Translations under genes and position numbers: made by a program
The notes under the pieces: model-generated
The model's database searches: none
The model's input: the letters and a program-made list of their open reading frames with translations, nothing else
Told to the model about the DNA's origin: nothing
Shown: piece by piece, positions 46,453-55,482 of the stretch
Layout: each line of letters opens with the position of its first letter
Position numbering within the stretch: position 1 is the first letter of the stretch
NCBI GenBank assembly: GCA_042854365.1
Contig: AP031437.1
Location: 124,001 to 188,000 of the forward strand
DNA from: Anaeromassilibacillus sp001305115
Lineage (GTDB): Bacteria; Bacillota; Clostridia; Oscillospirales; Acutalibacteraceae
Direction of reading: 5' to 3'
DNA: 64,000 nt

Positions 46453-46947
46453 TTACAAATCAGAACAGCCTTTCAAATCAAATAGAGAATTTTCATAATC
46501 TTTTACATAATACCGTATATTCTTGCGGCCTTTTTGAATAATGGTGTGTCCCTCTGTTTCTAACTTCTCTTTCTGTGCTTCAATCCCGCCGGGATATTTG
46601 GCATTTAGCTCTCCGTTTGCTTTCAATGTTCTCCAATAAGGCGTTTCATCTTCGGAACGCTGATCGCTTGCCCACGCTACAATCGAAACAAAAATTCCTG
46701 CTGTAATAGGCTCTGTAAAATCTGCACCGCTTAACTCTGCAAAGTATTCCCGTATTTTCCCAACAGTAATTACTTTGCCATAAGGAATTTTTTTCATTAT
46801 TTTGTCATAGTCTGTAGGTGGGGCAAAATACATTTTGTTTCCACCATATTTTTCAATACTTTTCTGGTCTGTAATCGTTTGAAACTTTGGCATATCCGAA
46901 TGGTTGTGTAACATAGCGTTAAAATCTTTTTTCTCTTCATTTGCCAT
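46453..46947 (-). CDS. MGMT-family protein lacking the active-site cysteine
   Basis: This 164-residue protein contains the DNA-binding domain of O6-alkylguanine alkyltransferases (MKKIPYGKVITVGKIREYFAE, then SIVAWASDQRS). The reactive PCHR motif is replaced by PYWR (DETPYWRTLKANGEL). Alkyltransferase-like proteins with a Trp or other residue there bind alkylated guanine and recruit excision repair instead of removing the group. The ATG at 46947 has AGGAGG at eight bases; the GTG at 46956 overlaps that site. A repair-signalling role is inference. Confidence 0.85.
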   Translation of the reverse strand: MANEEKKDFNAMLHNHSDMPKFQTITDQKSIEKYGGNKMYFAPPTDYDKIMKKIPYGKVITVGKIREYFAELSGADFTEPITAGIFVSIVAWASDQRSEDETPYWRTLKANGELNAKYPGGIEAQKEKLETEGHTIIQKGRKNIRYYVKDYENSLFDLKGCSDL

Positions 46948-47084
46948 TTCAGCCACCTCCTACTTTCAGGATAATGGGTTCAATCCTTTTATGCAATGAG
47001 ACGGTTTAAAAAATCTCAACAATCAAAGATTTATTCGTCACTGAAAACTGGGATTTGCCTGCTCTTACAGCCGGAAACAAGCGC

Positions 47085-47465
47085 CTACCTTTCCTTTATT
47101 ATTATGTAAGATTGTAGGCTCTTTTGGCAGCCATTCTTTTCATAAAATTTCTCTACGTCTGGTTGCGAACCAAAGTATAACATGGTAGGGGTATTGTCCT
47201 TTGCCAGTTGCAGAAGTTTGCTTCCAACACCCTGTTTTTGATATTGTGGAAGAACCAGTAATTCTGTAATGGTTCCAAAATAATAGCCGTCAGAAAGAAT
47301 ACGCAAACATCCAACAAGCTCCTTCTGGTCATAGGCTGTTATATTGAGTGTTTTGGATAATGCGCTCTTTGTCCGTTCCATATCATAATCACCCGGCCAT
47401 ACTTGATGAACAAAAGAAATAAACATGGATGCATTGAGTTCTTTATCGTCTACTTTGTAGTCCAT
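47085..47465 (-). CDS. GNAT family N-acetyltransferase
   Basis: This compact 126-residue GNAT protein shows the core strand ITAYDQKELVGCLRILSDGYYFGTITELLV, the acetyl-CoA loop QYQKQGVGSKLLQLA and the C-terminal FGSQPDVEKFYEKNGC. GGAGG precedes the ATG. It is upstream of the MGMT-like gene on the same strand with about 137 bp between them. Substrate unknown. Confidence 0.9.
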   Translation of the reverse strand: MDYKVDDKELNASMFISFVHQVWPGDYDMERTKSALSKTLNITAYDQKELVGCLRILSDGYYFGTITELLVLPQYQKQGVGSKLLQLAKDNTPTMLYFGSQPDVEKFYEKNGCQKSLQSYIIIKER

Positions 47466-47510
47466 TACGGTTCCTCCACAACTTTCAAATGATTTTTAGT
47501 TATATTAGAA

Positions 47511-47884
47511 CATCCAAAAGAACGAATTGGAAAGTCCCCCGCAAGGCTTCCACGGCCCCTTATCCGGATGTTTCAATGCTCTCTCAACCGTCAGAAATCT
47601 CTGATTCCCGCTTACGGCGTGAGGTTATCTATAACATCCAAAAGAACGAAATGAAAAAATCCCCCGCAAGGCTTCCACGGCCCCTTATCCGGATGTTTCA
47701 ATGCTCTCTCAGCCGTCGGAAATCTCTGATTTCCACTTACGGCGTGAGGTTATCTATAACATCGAAAAGAACGAATTGAAAAAATTCCCCGCAGGGCTTC
47801 CACAGCCGCTTATCCGGATATTTCAATGTTCTCTCAGCCGTCGGAAATCCCTGATTTCCGCTTACGGCGTGAGGTTATTATAAC
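47511..47884. repeat. Three tandem copies of a ~125-bp intergenic unit
   Basis: Units start at 47511, 47635 and 47760 with CATC(C/G)AAAAGAACGAA. They share GCTTCCACGGCCCCTTATCC-like and GCTTACGGCGTGAGGTTAT blocks. Base changes include single-base differences spread evenly, and frames are not preserved between units (124-125 bp). They lie just upstream of the minus-strand GNAT gene. Confidence 0.9.
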
Positions 47885-48330
47885 ATGATACTCCTAACAG
47901 ACGGTGGATTCTTGGCTTCTAACGCCATATAAGGGAATCATTTTCGCATATGTGCCAGCAGTTCTATAGAATAGAGCGCACCCTTTCATGGCCATAATTT
48001 CTTTTCTACTTTTGACCCGTTACGGATCAGCCGATGATTTGTAAACGGCATTCCTCCATACTGCTCCTATGTCAACCCTTTGACAAACCATAAACAAATA
48101 AGTTCTGGATGAGTCAAACAGAAATGAGATCGTATGGTGTTTCAAGTGTGGAAAAGGATCCTCTATTTCAAGGGCATCCTTTCACAGAGATTCATTTCTT
48201 GGAATAAACCATTCTATATGGCTCTTTCATTTGTCGGAACTTGGTTGCAAATGATTTGTTTTTCTTTTTTCCACTTCGTTTACCAATCCTCTGTTTATGC
48301 GGATATTCTCAATTTTTAACCATTTCTTGA
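47885..48330. other. Intergenic region without a supported gene
   Basis: A 61-codon plus frame at 48134-48319 lacks a convincing ribosome binding site and known domains. I see no RNA gene. Confidence 0.4.
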
Positions 48331-48332
48331 GA

Positions 48333-48366
48333 AAAAGCGGCCTTGCAATTGCAAGGCCGCTTTTCG
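48333..48366 (-). terminator. Terminator of the deoR-type gene
   Basis: AAAGCGGCCTTGCAA and TTGCAAGGCCGCTTT form a perfect palindrome with A/T tracts on both sides. Confidence 0.9.
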
Positions 48367-48395
48367 TTTCTTAGAAATCTCAAATGTCTGAGTGG

Positions 48396-49184
48396 TTACT
48401 CCTCCTCGGCGATGTACAGCTCGATTCCATGGTCCCGGATATTCTGCCGCCATTCCTCAGACAGACCGCTGTCGGTGACAATGGCATGAATCTCCTTTAA
48501 ATCGCAAAAATAAGCGGGACGGACCTTGCCAAACTTGCTGGAATCCGCGACTAACACACGAACGAGCGATGATTTCAGGATTGCCTGCTTGGTGGGAACC
48601 TCATAGCTGTTGACACAGGTGACCCCCAACTGCTCGTGGATGCCCGCAGCAGAGACAAAAACCTTCCTGGCCCGGATGCCACAGATGAAAGCAATGCCCT
48701 CTTTGCTCTCGAACATCTGGGTATTGGAATGGTAATTTCCTCCGGCAAACAGCATTTTGACCCCAACCTTGCGGTGTAATTCCATCAGAATATTGATGTT
48801 GTAGCACAATGCAGTGATGTCCATATTGTTGGGAATATGCGGTACGATCTGTTCCGTGGTGGTTCCCGTGTCGAGAATGATGATGTCGCCCGGTTCAATC
48901 AAGGAAGCTGCCAGTTTACCGATCGCTCCCTTTTGCTTATCCTGCTTGCCCACTTCCGACAAAAGGTTATAACCTGCGTCGGTCTTATGGATTCCATGGG
49001 CCGGGTTGTATACGGTGGTGCCGTGAATATTTTCTGCCACCTTATTGGCTTCTAAAATACGCAGGTCCCGCCGCACCGTCATTTCTGACACGCCGAGTAG
49101 GGAGGCGAGCTCCTTGATGGATACGAAGCTTCGGATCTTCAGGATCTCGATCAAACGGTTCAGGCGTTCGGTCTTTTTGTTCAT
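48396..49184 (-). CDS. DeoR-family transcriptional regulator
   Basis: This 262-residue repressor has an N-terminal HTH (RSFVSIKELASLLGVSEMTVRRDLRILE) and a DeoRC sensor domain (~75-235: IILDTGTTTEQIVPHI; NINILMELHRK; VFVSAAGIHEQLGVTC; VLVADSSKFGKV). Members respond to phosphorylated sugars and usually repress adjacent catabolic genes. GGAGG precedes the ATG. It is divergent from the GH27 alpha-galactosidase-type gene with 433 bp between starts, so control of that gene and of itself is likely (inference). Confidence 0.93.
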   Translation of the reverse strand: MNKKTERLNRLIEILKIRSFVSIKELASLLGVSEMTVRRDLRILEANKVAENIHGTTVYNPAHGIHKTDAGYNLLSEVGKQDKQKGAIGKLAASLIEPGDIIILDTGTTTEQIVPHIPNNMDITALCYNINILMELHRKVGVKMLFAGGNYHSNTQMFESKEGIAFICGIRARKVFVSAAGIHEQLGVTCVNSYEVPTKQAILKSSLVRVLVADSSKFGKVRPAYFCDLKEIHAIVTDSGLSEEWRQNIRDHGIELYIAEEE

Positions 49185-49204
49185 GATTCGCCTCCGTAAA
49201 AAAG

Positions 49205-49248
49205 ATAACTTTTGTTATAAGTGTAACATTTTTATGTAAATGTGTAAA
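49205..49248 (-). promoter_or_regulatory. Promoter and possible operator of the deoR-type gene
   Basis: On the minus strand TTTACA and TACACT are separated by 17 bp (49220-49248). Just downstream lies the perfect dyad ATAAC-TTTT-GTTAT (49205-49218), positioned for autorepression. The remaining 49249-49617 is AT-rich and holds the undetermined promoter of the GH27 gene. Confidence 0.5.
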
Positions 49249-49617
49249 GTGTCGAACGCAAAAGTGAAAATATTGGTAAACAATAGAACGAGAAGACACG
49301 AAATGGATCAAAATAAAATATGGCTTCCTTTCACGAATAGCCTTTGTTTAAGCGCAATTTTATAAAATTCAATCAAAATATGGATAATTGTTGCGAAAAT
49401 ATGTATTTTTATCTTAATTTCTTTGAAGCATTAAAGATGCTTGATGTAAATGTTAGTATAAAAATGAAAATTGGTGAGAAGAATTTTTATATAATTTATC
49501 AAATTAGTGTGTCAAACTAGGGCTTTTGTTAAGATGTGGAGGCGGTCCAGCAGCCGCTTTTACATAAAGTTTGCAGGGATTTGATAACCTGTAATTTCTT
49601 AAGAAGGAGAGAGAAAC

Positions 49618-52600
49618 GTGAAGAGAGTAAAAGCACTGGTAAGTCTTCTGCTCTGTGCAGCGCTGATGGCTCCGGCGTCGTCAACTGCATTCGCAGCAGC
49701 TGACTACACCGAGCAGCCTCAGCAGGCGTTCCAACTGACGACTCTGCCCTCTGCGGCGACAAGCGTTTTGCAGAAGGTACTTACGGCACCTTCTGCCGCA
49801 CAGGCAAAGACTTCCGGAGAGACAGCGGAAAGCGCCAAAGAGAAGGAGGAAATCCTGGAGGAACAGGAAGCGGCTGCAGCAGGGAAGCTGCCACCGCAGA
49901 TGGGTTGGTCCACTTGGAACTTCTTCCGTGAGAAGATCAATGAAGAGAAGGCGATGGATGCTGCCAAAGCCTTGGTAAACACCAATCTGAACGATCATGG
50001 CTATGTCTATTTTAACTTGGACGACTGCTGGCAGTCCAATATGCGCGATGAAAACGGTCGGATGCAGTTCGATTTGACGGGCTTCCCCAGCGGACCGGAT
50101 TTCATCAAGCAGATTAATGCATTGGACCCTGAAAATCCGTTGAAGGTCGGTTTGTACAGCTCCAGCGGCGAGCTGACCTGTGAGGATTTGCCCGGCGCTG
50201 CGGGTAACGAAGAACTTGATGCCCAGACTTTTGCAGAGTGGGGCGTCGAATATCTGAAATACGACTACTGCCATGTGGTCGATATGGGCCCCGATATTGG
50301 CTATACCAGCTATACAAAGGCCCCGGATGTGGACTACATTACAGTGGCCAAAGCCGGCACGCCAGAGGGCGAACAGCTTCAGGCAGAGGATGCGATTCTG
50401 GAGGGAAATGCATCCGTTGTCAAGGGTGGCGGCTGCTATGGAACCGGCTATGTGACGGGCCTGAGCGCGAACGGCGGTTCCATTACCTTTAAAAAGACCG
50501 TCGACGAGCCCGGTGAGTACGTCTTGACCATCGGCTTCAAGAAGACAGCGTCTGAATTGTCCAAATATGCGCAGATCGAAGTGAATGGGGAACGCACCTA
50601 TGAAACGCTGATTGCGCGCACCAGCGGCTGGAGCAATACCGGCCGTCAGCAGGTTTACATTGACCTGGATGCTGGCGAGAACACCATTAAGATCTTCAAC
50701 CCCATCGACGGCCAGAAGGCGGACTCGATCCGCCGTTATTCCAAGATGGGCAACGCTTTAAAAGAAGCAACGGCGAAGGTCGCAGAGGAGAACCAGACGG
50801 AAGAAAAACCGATCTTCTTCTCCGTTTGTGAACACGGCAGAACACAGCCCTGGACCTGGGCGGGAGATTTTGCAAACTCCTGGAGAACCTCTCATGACAT
50901 TTCCGCAAGCTGGAGTTCGGTTATGTCGAACTATGAGCAGGCAGTCACCCTTTGGTCCTATCAGAAGCCGGGCACCTACAATGACCCGGATATGCTCGAG
51001 GTCGGCAACGGCGGACTGAGCAATACGGAGAATAAGGCACATTTCTCCCTGTGGGCAATGATGAACTCTCCGCTGATTGTGGGCTGCGATATTCGCGACT
51101 TCGTGTCGGAGACTAGCCCGGACGGTGTGGATCACGAGGTACATAATGGTGCGTATGATGTTATTACCAACGATAAGGTCATTGCACTGAACCAGGACCC
51201 GCTCCTTCTGCAGGCAAAGCGCATTTCTACCGCAAACGGCATTGACATCCTTGTCAAACCGCTTGAAAATGGCGAAGCGGCAGTTTGCTTCTTCAACAAG
51301 AGCGGCGCAAATAACGCGACCGCAAGTGTAGATTTGGCGAATCTGTCCGATGAAGACGAGCGTATCACCTTGGCCTCCACTTCGCTCTATATGGTCGAAG
51401 ATCTCTGGGAGGAGAACAGCGAGGATGTTTGTGGAGAAATCCTGAATTCCGGCGAAATCCCGACCCACGGCGTGAAGCTCTATCGTGTGAAGGCCGCAGA
51501 GCCGGGCAGCATCGACAAGATGGGAGTCGTAAGCCTCAGTTCCGAATACGGCGTTTACAATGCAGGCGAGACCGCAGAGTTCACCGTAGAAGTGGAAAAT
51601 GTCGGCCGTGAGACCATGAAAAACGTGGTCGTATCCCTCGATGCTCCGGAAAGCTTCCAGGTCACCGGAGGGGAAGAGATCGCAGAACTGGCATTGGGCG
51701 AGAAAAAAGAAGTGACCTTCCAGGTTACCATGCCAGAGGACGCATCTTGTTCCATTGCAAAGCCGGCAGACGATTATATCTTGTCTGCAACAGCGACCTA
51801 TACCTATGATGGCGATGAAGAGAATACAACGAAATTGGCGACGGAACCGGTGAAGGTTTCCAAGGCGCCGGTCAATACCGTTACCAAGCTGGGCGATTAT
51901 CCGTGGCTGAGTGCAACGGTTGGCTGGGGCACCGCGCCGGGGCGCAACAAGTCCATCGATGGCAATGCGCTGCGGCTGGGTGGTAAGACCTATACATCCG
52001 GTATCGGTACCCATGCAAATTCCGACATCCAGATCTATCTGGGCGGCGGTTCCTACAAGTTCCATTCCATCATTGGCGTGGACCAGGAGATGCAGGTTGC
52101 CACTTCCAGCATCCAGTTTGAGGTGTTGGCGGATGGACAGAGCATCTACAAGTCCGACGTATTGAAGAAGGATTCCAGCGAAGAAATCAACCTGACTATC
52201 ACGGATTGCCGCGTACTGACTCTTCGTGTGACAGATGCAGGCGATGGCAACGGCTCCGACCACGGCGACTGGGCGGATGCAACGCTGACCAAGCTGGACG
52301 ATGTCAAGGAGTATGAGATCCATATCGCAGAAACAGCGAATGGCACGATTATAACCGATCCGGAAGGTTCCGTTTTAGACGGCCTGCCGCTCGAAATCAC
52401 ATTTACTCCGAACGACGGTTATAAGACCTACAAGGCAGTTGTCAACAATGAGATCGTTGTCCCTGTGGACAACAAATATACCCTGGAGAATATCACAAGC
52501 GATGTGGAGATTTCCGCAGAGTTTCTTGCAACCGAGGAAACCGGCACGCCGTTGGAAATCGAGTCCGCAGAAAATCCGGCGGATCAGGATGTAGAGTACG

Positions 52601-55041
52601 GCACAGAGTCCGGCGTGTTGAACTTGCCGGAGACGATTACGTTGACTCTGAAGGGCGGCATGCGTGCAACGGTTCCTGTTACTTGGAACCTAGAAAATTA
52701 TGACCCGAACGCTGCTGGCAAGCAGGTCATCACAGGTACTTTGACTCTGCCGGAATGCATTGCGAACACCGCTGAGATTCAGGTGACCGCAGTGGTCAAT
52801 GTTGCAGAGGAAGATGTGCATAACATCGCTCCGGACGGAACGGCGTTTGCTCCGAGTACAGCTCTGGCAAGCGGAAAGCAGGCTTCCTTTGTCAATGACG
52901 GCATTTTTGACGACCAGGAAGAGGGCGCAAACGGCAAGGGTGTATTCGGGATGAAGGTTCTCAGCCAAATTCCGGAAGACGACCGCTATGTGCAGATCAC
53001 TTGGGATACGCCGAAGGATGTGGAGAGCCTCATCCTGTGGAGCTATTTTGCAAAGGATCAGGGACCGAAGAACTTTGACGTACTTGTAACAAAGGATGGA
53101 GACGCCTGGGAAAAGGTCGCCAATTCGGGCGACATCACCTGGAAGTCGAATGCAGCAGACCGCGAGCAGGAGCAGAAGGAGATCGTATTTGACGCCGTGC
53201 AGGAAGGAATCACGGGCGTACGCATCTATGTGAACAGCTCTTACAGCACTTGGAGCACCAACGCGGTCATCACGGAGCTTCAGATATTTGGAAGGAATAG
53301 CGCAGAAGAAAAGGTAAACGTAAATTTTACAGAGCCCGTTAACGGTAAGATTTCGGCGGCTACAGACAGTGGCGAAATCGTTGCGGGCCAAACCGTAGCC
53401 GTCGGAACAACAGTCACCTTTACCTTTACCCCGGACGAAGGGTATCATGTGAGCCGCGCGCTGATTAATGGCGAAGAAGTGGAACTCACAGCAGAAAATA
53501 CCTATACCATGGTCGTGAACCAAGACGTCACTGCGGATGCAGAGTTTGAAGCGGACGTTCCCGCCGAACACAGCCTGTCGATCCTGTATGATGGCAGCAA
53601 AGTCAACCTGACGGTGAACGGTGAGAGCGATAAGATTGCAGACCTGCTGGGCAAATATGAGGAGGATGTCCTCTCTGGCACCGAGCTGGAACTGGGCTTT
53701 GTGCCGGCCGTGGACGGCAGAGAGATTGCAGGTGTAACCATCAATGGAGAGCCGGAAGAATTCGACGATCCGTCTGGTTATCTCTACAACTATGAAATGC
53801 CGAACAAGGATGTGGAGCTGAGCTTCGTATTCACAGTGGTTAACAAACTGACTCTGCGCCAGACCATTGCGATTGCAGAAGATCTGCAGAAGGGCGAGGA
53901 ATATGCCGACTTGATCCAGAAGGTCAAGGAACGCTACGACGCAGCATTGGAAAAGGCAAATGAGGTTGCAGGGAATCCGACGGCAACGCAGGCAGAGATC
54001 GACAAGGCCTGGAGCGACTTGATGGATATGATCCATATGTTGCGCTTTGCCCCGGGCGACAAGACCGAGCTCGATCTGTTGCTGGAAATTGCCCGTGAGC
54101 TGCACGAGGAAGACTTTACAGCGGACAGTTGGGCAGAGTATCTGCCGGCCTATGAGGCAGCAGAAAAAGTGGCGGCAGATGAAGAGGCTTTGGCCGGAGA
54201 TATTGAGAAAGCCTGTGAAGATCTGAAGGAAGCCTTTGATAAACTGGTTCGCGGAGCAGACTTCTCTGTCCTGCAAACAGCTGTAGATCAGGCTAACAGC
54301 CTGGACTTGAATACGTTCCTGGATGGTCCAGAAAAGGATGCCTTTGTAAAAATTCGCGGTCTGGCAATCGACATGCTGAACGAAAAGAAGGCGACACAGG
54401 AAGCCGTAAATCAGATGGCGAACGATCTTGTCAAAGCCATGGCGGATCTGCGCAAGATCCCGAGCAGAGACGAGCTGAATAAGCTTATCGCCGAAATGGA
54501 AGCGATGGATTTGAGCGGCTATACTTCCCGCAGCGTGGCGAATTTCAAGGCGGCGCTGAATGTGGCCAAGGCAGCAGCGGCAAATCCGGATGCAACCGAT
54601 GAAGAGTTGGCGACTGCCTATTACAATGGCAAGGATGCAATCGACGGCCTTGTAAAGGCTGATTCATCGAAGCCCAACAGCAGCAAGGGCTCTACATCGG
54701 CCAATACTTCCAATATTTATGGCGCATCCGGTGTTGTCTCAGCAGCACAGACGGTTTCTACACAGAAGGCCTATGTGGTTTCTGATACAACTGTAAACTT
54801 TGCGTTGAAGCATGGCCAGGCCTATTGCTTCAAGATGACTGTCGTCAACGGCAACAGCCAGATGCCGAGCTTTACAGTCGGCAACGGCAATGTACTCAAG
54901 ACGCAGTTTGTAGCAAAAGTTGGAAGCGATTACTACTATCGCGTGTATGCAATCGGTACGCCGGGCCAGAGCACGGGCGTGTATACCACACTCCCGGGTG
55001 GTGCGCCAGTGAAACATTGTACGGTGACCATTGCCGGATAA
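49618..55041 (+). CDS. Giant secreted GH27-type alpha-galactosidase
   Basis: This 1807-residue secreted enzyme should release terminal alpha-galactose (or alpha-N-acetylgalactosamine). The GTG start follows AAGGAGAG, and the signal peptide ends near TAFA-26. The GH27 barrel (~91-660) opens QMGWSTWNFF, has the nucleophile Asp216 in KYDYC and the acid/base Asp427 in WRTSHDIS. A ~120-residue carbohydrate-binding module (~255-376, LQAEDAILEGNA) is inserted inside the barrel. Then follow NEW3 (~637-715), NPCBM (~755-895, IGTHANSDIQIYLGG), bacterial-repeat and Ig-like domains, F5/8C (~1068-1225), a beta module, FIVAR repeats (~1412-1682) and the shared C-terminal module (~1692-1807). There is no LPXTG. 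Unlike the other two genes, no 3'-end repeats follow. Confidence 0.93.
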   Translation: MKRVKALVSLLLCAALMAPASSTAFAAADYTEQPQQAFQLTTLPSAATSVLQKVLTAPSAAQAKTSGETAESAKEKEEILEEQEAAAAGKLPPQMGWSTWNFFREKINEEKAMDAAKALVNTNLNDHGYVYFNLDDCWQSNMRDENGRMQFDLTGFPSGPDFIKQINALDPENPLKVGLYSSSGELTCEDLPGAAGNEELDAQTFAEWGVEYLKYDYCHVVDMGPDIGYTSYTKAPDVDYITVAKAGTPEGEQLQAEDAILEGNASVVKGGGCYGTGYVTGLSANGGSITFKKTVDEPGEYVLTIGFKKTASELSKYAQIEVNGERTYETLIARTSGWSNTGRQQVYIDLDAGENTIKIFNPIDGQKADSIRRYSKMGNALKEATAKVAEENQTEEKPIFFSVCEHGRTQPWTWAGDFANSWRTSHDISASWSSVMSNYEQAVTLWSYQKPGTYNDPDMLEVGNGGLSNTENKAHFSLWAMMNSPLIVGCDIRDFVSETSPDGVDHEVHNGAYDVITNDKVIALNQDPLLLQAKRISTANGIDILVKPLENGEAAVCFFNKSGANNATASVDLANLSDEDERITLASTSLYMVEDLWEENSEDVCGEILNSGEIPTHGVKLYRVKAAEPGSIDKMGVVSLSSEYGVYNAGETAEFTVEVENVGRETMKNVVVSLDAPESFQVTGGEEIAELALGEKKEVTFQVTMPEDASCSIAKPADDYILSATATYTYDGDEENTTKLATEPVKVSKAPVNTVTKLGDYPWLSATVGWGTAPGRNKSIDGNALRLGGKTYTSGIGTHANSDIQIYLGGGSYKFHSIIGVDQEMQVATSSIQFEVLADGQSIYKSDVLKKDSSEEINLTITDCRVLTLRVTDAGDGNGSDHGDWADATLTKLDDVKEYEIHIAETANGTIITDPEGSVLDGLPLEITFTPNDGYKTYKAVVNNEIVVPVDNKYTLENITSDVEISAEFLATEETGTPLEIESAENPADQDVEYGTESGVLNLPETITLTLKGGMRATVPVTWNLENYDPNAAGKQVITGTLTLPECIANTAEIQVTAVVNVAEEDVHNIAPDGTAFAPSTALASGKQASFVNDGIFDDQEEGANGKGVFGMKVLSQIPEDDRYVQITWDTPKDVESLILWSYFAKDQGPKNFDVLVTKDGDAWEKVANSGDITWKSNAADREQEQKEIVFDAVQEGITGVRIYVNSSYSTWSTNAVITELQIFGRNSAEEKVNVNFTEPVNGKISAATDSGEIVAGQTVAVGTTVTFTFTPDEGYHVSRALINGEEVELTAENTYTMVVNQDVTADAEFEADVPAEHSLSILYDGSKVNLTVNGESDKIADLLGKYEEDVLSGTELELGFVPAVDGREIAGVTINGEPEEFDDPSGYLYNYEMPNKDVELSFVFTVVNKLTLRQTIAIAEDLQKGEEYADLIQKVKERYDAALEKANEVAGNPTATQAEIDKAWSDLMDMIHMLRFAPGDKTELDLLLEIARELHEEDFTADSWAEYLPAYEAAEKVAADEEALAGDIEKACEDLKEAFDKLVRGADFSVLQTAVDQANSLDLNTFLDGPEKDAFVKIRGLAIDMLNEKKATQEAVNQMANDLVKAMADLRKIPSRDELNKLIAEMEAMDLSGYTSRSVANFKAALNVAKAAAANPDATDEELATAYYNGKDAIDGLVKADSSKPNSSKGSTSANTSNIYGASGVVSAAQTVSTQKAYVVSDTTVNFALKHGQAYCFKMTVVNGNSQMPSFTVGNGNVLKTQFVAKVGSDYYYRVYAIGTPGQSTGVYTTLPGGAPVKHCTVTIAG

Positions 55042-55092
55042 TCGCATCATTCAAAGACTTTTTTGCAGAAGGTCATCCCTTCTTGCATAATG

Positions 55093-55135
55093 AAAGGGCT
55101 TCCGCTCCGGTGAAAACCGGTGCGGAAGCCCTTTG
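55093..55135 (+). terminator. Strong rho-independent terminator
   Basis: AAAGGGCTTCCGC-CCGGT pairs with ACCGG-GCGGAAGCCCTTT around GAAA, followed by GTTTGG. It ends the GH27 gene. Confidence 0.9.
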
Positions 55136-55141
55136 TTTGGC

Positions 55142-55171
55142 TTGACAGAATAACAGATCGTATGCTATAGT
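55142..55171 (+). promoter_or_regulatory. Promoter of the ABC-F gene
   Basis: TTGACA (55142-55147) and TATAGT (55166-55171) have an 18-bp spacer. The transcript would have a leader of about 300 nt. Confidence 0.7.
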
Positions 55172-55199
55172 GACAGCAAATAAGACGATGGGAGTTGAA

Positions 55200-55465
55200 A
55201 GCGTGCGCACTTTTTCTTGCTAAGATTGGAACAATCGGGTATGGAAACGAGGAACCATGGGTTCCTTTTGTTCGTTGTACCCTGCAAGAAAGTGACACGC
55301 TCCTGAATACACTTAACCGGTGTGGATAGCCCTGTTTGCCGAAAGGAAAACAGGGACAGAATACTGGATTCATTGTATACGCCTGCGGGATTGCCGTTGT
55401 GCGTCTCTGAAACAATGGATAAAAGGGCTGCGGGAAAGGATCGCTTTCTTGCGGCCCTATTTTTG
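55200..55465 (+). promoter_or_regulatory. Transcription attenuator with leader frame and terminator
   Basis: The leader frame segment AGCGTG-CACTTTTTCTTGC (55200-55220) can pair with GCAAGAAAGTGACACGCT (55284-55301). Intervening small hairpins include GGAACC-GGTTCC and CCCTGTTT-AAACAGGG. An intrinsic terminator then pairs AGGGCTGCGGGAAAG (55424-55438) with CTTTCTTGCGGCCCT and ends TATTTTTGTT, directly before the ABC-F ribosome binding site. A ribosome stalled on the leader would free the downstream strand and could shift folding away from termination. Confidence 0.62.
55203..55223 (+). CDS. Six-residue leader peptide of the ABC-F attenuator
   Basis: GTG-CGC-ACT-TTT-TCT-TGC-TAA follows GGGAG at a normal distance. 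The coding bases themselves pair with 55284-55301 downstream. Antibiotic-stalled ribosomes on such minimal frames are known to control ABC-F resistance genes; here that is inferred from layout. Confidence 0.6.
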   Translation: MRTFSC

Positions 55466-55482
55466 TTGTGGAGGCGATGACA

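Noticed and set aside
48134..48319. 61-codon plus frame upstream of the deoR-type terminator
   Set aside because: No ribosome binding site, no domain, and it ends next to a terminator that serves the opposite strand.
50758..52323. 521-codon minus frame opposite the GH27 gene
   Set aside because: It is antisense to the catalytic, NEW3 and NPCBM domains, and composition and start context are not those of a gene.
55178..55480. T-box or metabolite riboswitch in the ABC-F leader
   Set aside because: No T-box sequence or known aptamer core is visible. The leader frame and overlapping pairings fit ribosome-mediated attenuation better.
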